Source: Nitrospirota bacterium (GTDB lineage: Bacteria > Nitrospirota > Leptospirillia > Leptospirillales > Leptospirillaceae). From it: DNA of 64,000 bases. The DNA lies in the NCBI GenBank assembly GCA_023481175.1, contig JAMCWM010000034.1, forward strand, positions 1-64,000, read 5' to 3'. The notes under the pieces are model-generated. The model saw only the letters and a program-made list of their open reading frames with translations. It did no database searches and was not told where the DNA came from. The translations under genes and the position numbers were made by a program. Of this stretch, positions 62,023-64,000 are shown piece after piece. Every line of letters starts with the position of its first letter. Position 1 is the first letter of the stretch.

Positions 62023-62823
62023 TCATGATTCTCCGAGGAGCCGGCGTCCCTGGCCCCCCTCGATTGTGGCCTTTACGAACATCCCGGTCCGGAGTCCGGT
62101 CAGTTGGGCTGCGCTTCCTTCTCTGCAAAAGATCTCGAGCCAGCCGGAACTGTTGATCAGGACCCCCGGCCGTCCCCTGGGAACATCCTGGTACCGCGAG
62201 ACATACGGAAAAGGGAGGCCTATCCCCTCGACGACGACCTTGTCCGGGGGGGTAAAGGCCCGGTATCCGAGGAGGACATTTCCGAATCGGTCAGTATTCC
62301 AGACGAGAAGTTTTTCAGGAGCGAATCCTGAAAGCCCCGCCTCGGAAACGAGATCGCAAGGCCGGACCTCCGGCCCCAGCTCGCTGGCGCTTCTTCCCCG
62401 GCACAGGGCTGCGACAGCCGGGGCAAAGAGATCCCGCCCCTGAAAGGTCGGGGAGGCCAGTCCTCCGAAGCTTTCTGGGTCTGAAAGATGAAAGAATTTC
62501 ATGTTCTTGAGCCATCGTGTCAGAGCATGGGGGAGTCCGTTGTCAGGAAAGACAAACCGGAATTCGTCGCTCTCTCCCGCCAGGGCCATTCGTCGGCTTC
62601 CCACGCCCGGATCGACGACCACGAGGTGGATGCTGGCGGGGGGAGCCACTTCCAGAATTTCGAGCAGGGCAGGGAGGGCGAGAATGGGCTGGAACGGGGG
62701 AATGTCATGGGTCACATCAATAACGATGGCCTCCGGGATACGGGAAAGAATCGCCGTTTTGACGCTGGCGACATAGGTGTCGCTCTGGCCGAAGTCGGAG
62801 GTGAAGGTGACGAACGGGATCAT
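62023..62823 (-). CDS. S-adenosylmethionine hydroxide adenosyltransferase (SAM-hydrolase family)
   Basis: Member of the fluorinase/chlorinase/DUF62 family that in most bacteria splits SAM to adenosine and methionine with water. Motifs: FTSDFG at the start (D10), HLVVVDPGVGS, FPDNGL, FQGRDLFAPAVAALCRG, NTDRFGNVLLG and a C-terminal GSAAQ. The hydrolase triad is normally Asp-Arg-His; the usual histidine in TFHGRD is Gln here (TFQGRD). The 266 residues are standard. Overlaps the next gene by four bases. Confidence 0.88.
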   Translation of the reverse strand: MIPFVTFTSDFGQSDTYVASVKTAILSRIPEAIVIDVTHDIPPFQPILALPALLEILEVAPPASIHLVVVDPGVGSRRMALAGESDEFRFVFPDNGLPHALTRWLKNMKFFHLSDPESFGGLASPTFQGRDLFAPAVAALCRGRSASELGPEVRPCDLVSEAGLSGFAPEKLLVWNTDRFGNVLLGYRAFTPPDKVVVEGIGLPFPYVSRYQDVPRGRPGVLINSSGWLEIFCREGSAAQLTGLRTGMFVKATIEGGQGRRLLGES

Positions 62824-63578
62824 GGACGCTCCTCGGTGCGTTCCGGAATCCAGAGAGGAGCGGACAGGGCAAGGCCCAGAAAAAGGGCAAAGGAGATCCA
62901 GAAGAGAGGGAGGCTAGGCGTCGCCCAGAAAGCGAGAAACCCTCCCAGAAGGGCCACATTGAATCCCTCGGATCTGAGCCCCCGGGGGAGGTCCCTCCGG
63001 AGGGGAGCTGTCAGGGCCTCCCAGATCCGGCATGCGCCAATCTTCGAAGGAATGAAGGCAGGGACGGTTTTCCTGTACTCCTCGTATTCGGGAAGGTTGC
63101 GCAAGAGAAGTCCTTCTTCGTGGCGTGCCAGAAAAACGAGAAAGAGAATTCCTCCGCCCGAGAGGATTGCGGCCCCTTCGGGGGAGGACATCAGGGAGAG
63201 GGAGAAGATCATTCCTGCGGAGCCCGCATACAGGGGATGGCGAATGCAGGAAAAGAGACCCTCCCTGACCATTTGTGAGGATCGGGGTTCGGAGCCCCAG
63301 ACCGTTTTGCTCCCGAGGGTGATGGTGGCGGAAAGTCTCATCATCAAGGCGCCCACATAGAGTCCGACCGGCAGGAGGAGGGCCAGATGGCGCATTCCTG
63401 CCGAGATTCCTTTCCGGCCTTCTCCCAGGATCCGGAGGATCTCCGCCCAGAGAGGAAAGGGGTGGAGGCTGTTCTCCCGCATCGCCAGGAGAAACAGGGC
63501 CAGAAGAATCGGAACCCGGGCTTTATAGGCCGTCCGGGCGATGAGCCTGAAGGCATTATGCCGGTAAGGGTCCCGCAT
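62820..63578 (-). CDS. Isoprenylcysteine methyltransferase-like membrane protein
   Basis: A 252-residue membrane protein with about six helices. The ICMT/PEMT-type motif is VREGLFSCIRHPLYAGSAGM followed by IFSLSL. R-HPLYAG and the later RHEEGLLLRNLPEYEEYRKT are the SAM-binding hallmarks of the bacterial NnrU/ICMT-like group. No bacterial substrate is predictable. ATG 63578 is used; no start has a clear ribosome site, and an in-frame TTG at 63647 would add 23 residues. Confidence 0.75.
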   Translation of the reverse strand: MRDPYRHNAFRLIARTAYKARVPILLALFLLAMRENSLHPFPLWAEILRILGEGRKGISAGMRHLALLLPVGLYVGALMMRLSATITLGSKTVWGSEPRSSQMVREGLFSCIRHPLYAGSAGMIFSLSLMSSPEGAAILSGGGILFLVFLARHEEGLLLRNLPEYEEYRKTVPAFIPSKIGACRIWEALTAPLRRDLPRGLRSEGFNVALLGGFLAFWATPSLPLFWISFALFLGLALSAPLWIPERTEERP

Positions 63579-63685
63579 GCTGTCCGATTCTGGGTCTGGT
63601 GGCACGGATCGATCCCGGTTTCCGAAAAGGTCGGGTGGAGCCGGCAATAGTTGTCACGAGCATCGTAACAAGAAGGGGAGGAAGG

Positions 63686-64000
63686 ATGATAGAGGTCCGG
63701 TTCATTGCCAGGGGGGGGTTGATCGGCGTTATGATGCTTTCTTTTCTGCCATCTGCCTGCACCTCCGTTTCGGGAACGGGTCAGGATCTCCCCTCCCTGG
63801 AAAGAGAGGCCCACAGGGCCATGTCGGAGGGGAATCTGAAAAAGGCCAGGGATCTGGATATCCGTGCTCTGGTACTGGCGCCCGATGATGCGGCCCTCCT
63901 CAACAATCTCGCGGTTGTCCAGGACCGTCTCGGGGAGGAGGACAAGGCTTTGCAGACACTTGAGATGGCAAAACGTAAGGCGTCCGGGGACGCCCGGATC
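63686..64000 (+). CDS. TPR lipoprotein, N-terminal part (runs off window)
   Basis: GGGGAGGAAGG precedes ATG 63686. The frame is open to the window end (105 codons). Signal with lipobox GVMMLSFLPSACTSVSG, then TPR units (EREAHRAMSEGNLKKARDLD, NNLAVVQDRLGEEDKALQTL). TPR lipoproteins of this kind often serve secretion or pilus assembly; the role cannot be set from the fragment. Confidence 0.78.
   Translation, partial: MIEVRFIARGGLIGVMMLSFLPSACTSVSGTGQDLPSLEREAHRAMSEGNLKKARDLDIRALVLAPDDAALLNNLAVVQDRLGEEDKALQTLEMAKRKASGDARI

Overview
The window is a high-GC bacterial chromosome segment with closely packed genes. Many start codons overlap the preceding stop (TGATG, ATGA and GTGA junctions). The gene content best fits a chemolithotrophic, aerobic or microaerobic member of the Nitrospirota, probably Leptospirillum-like. 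The reasons are a b6f-type cytochrome b fused to cytochrome c, a Rieske protein, a run of periplasmic c-type cytochromes and copper oxidases, and many lineage-specific small lipoproteins. This taxonomic call is inference from gene content; no 16S or marker search could be run.

Layout. Positions 1-590 hold the 5' end of an IS1634-type transposase cut by the window edge. rimO follows. Positions 2224-6290 are a decayed accessory zone: a broken hicB antitoxin gene, an intact GH13 alpha-glucan enzyme, fragments of an alcohol dehydrogenase and an alpha-glucan phosphorylase, and an IS200/IS605-type element with a dead tnpB, ending next to tRNA-Leu(UAG). Positions 6409-15620 carry a polytopic membrane protein, a large membrane-anchored triple-AAA+ protein with degenerate ATPase motifs, uvrC, ftsY, ybeY, phoH and a universal stress protein. 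Positions 15808-19922 are an electron-transfer cluster: three c-type cytochromes, a copper nitrite-reductase-like protein and a two-domain multicopper oxidase. Upstream of it lie phased A-tracts and an operator-like inverted repeat. A hydroxyacid dehydrogenase, a prepilin peptidase, a periplasmic DsbG/DsbC-like protein and tRNA-Thr(UGU) come next.

Positions 25448-34328 are the classic translation/RNA operon rimP-nusA-infB-DUF503-rbfA-truB-rpsO-pnp. A long two-stem structure sits between rpsO and pnp. Between pnp and the M16 peptidase gene there is a 1.1-kb spacer. It holds a tandem-hairpin RNA candidate, a 40-residue membrane peptide, and what looks like an orphan TnpB guide-RNA (omega-RNA) scaffold. 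Then come pdxJ, acpS, the NAD(P)HX repair enzyme, a type-4 uracil-DNA glycosylase, a LapA-domain protein, mutS, two unknown proteins and fabI.

Positions 46183-48500 encode a quinol:cytochrome c oxidoreductase (PRC-like/Rieske fusion plus cytochrome b-c fusion). After this are a glutaredoxin-like protein, ridA, rpmB, recG, ppx, a TPR protein, a tRNA nucleotidyltransferase-family protein, a thioredoxin-like lipoprotein, an RND pump without visible partners, a Fur-family regulator, lipoproteins, a SAM hydroxide adenosyltransferase, an isoprenylcysteine-methyltransferase-like protein and a TPR lipoprotein cut by the window end.

How the parts fit: the bc complex, the small cytochromes and the copper oxidases form one plausible respiratory network in membrane and periplasm. 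The remainder is mostly ribosome assembly, DNA repair and cofactor housekeeping. The points most worth pursuing are the degenerate tri-AAA+ membrane protein, the orphan omega-RNA-like scaffold, the tandem-hairpin RNA candidate and the copper/cytochrome cluster.
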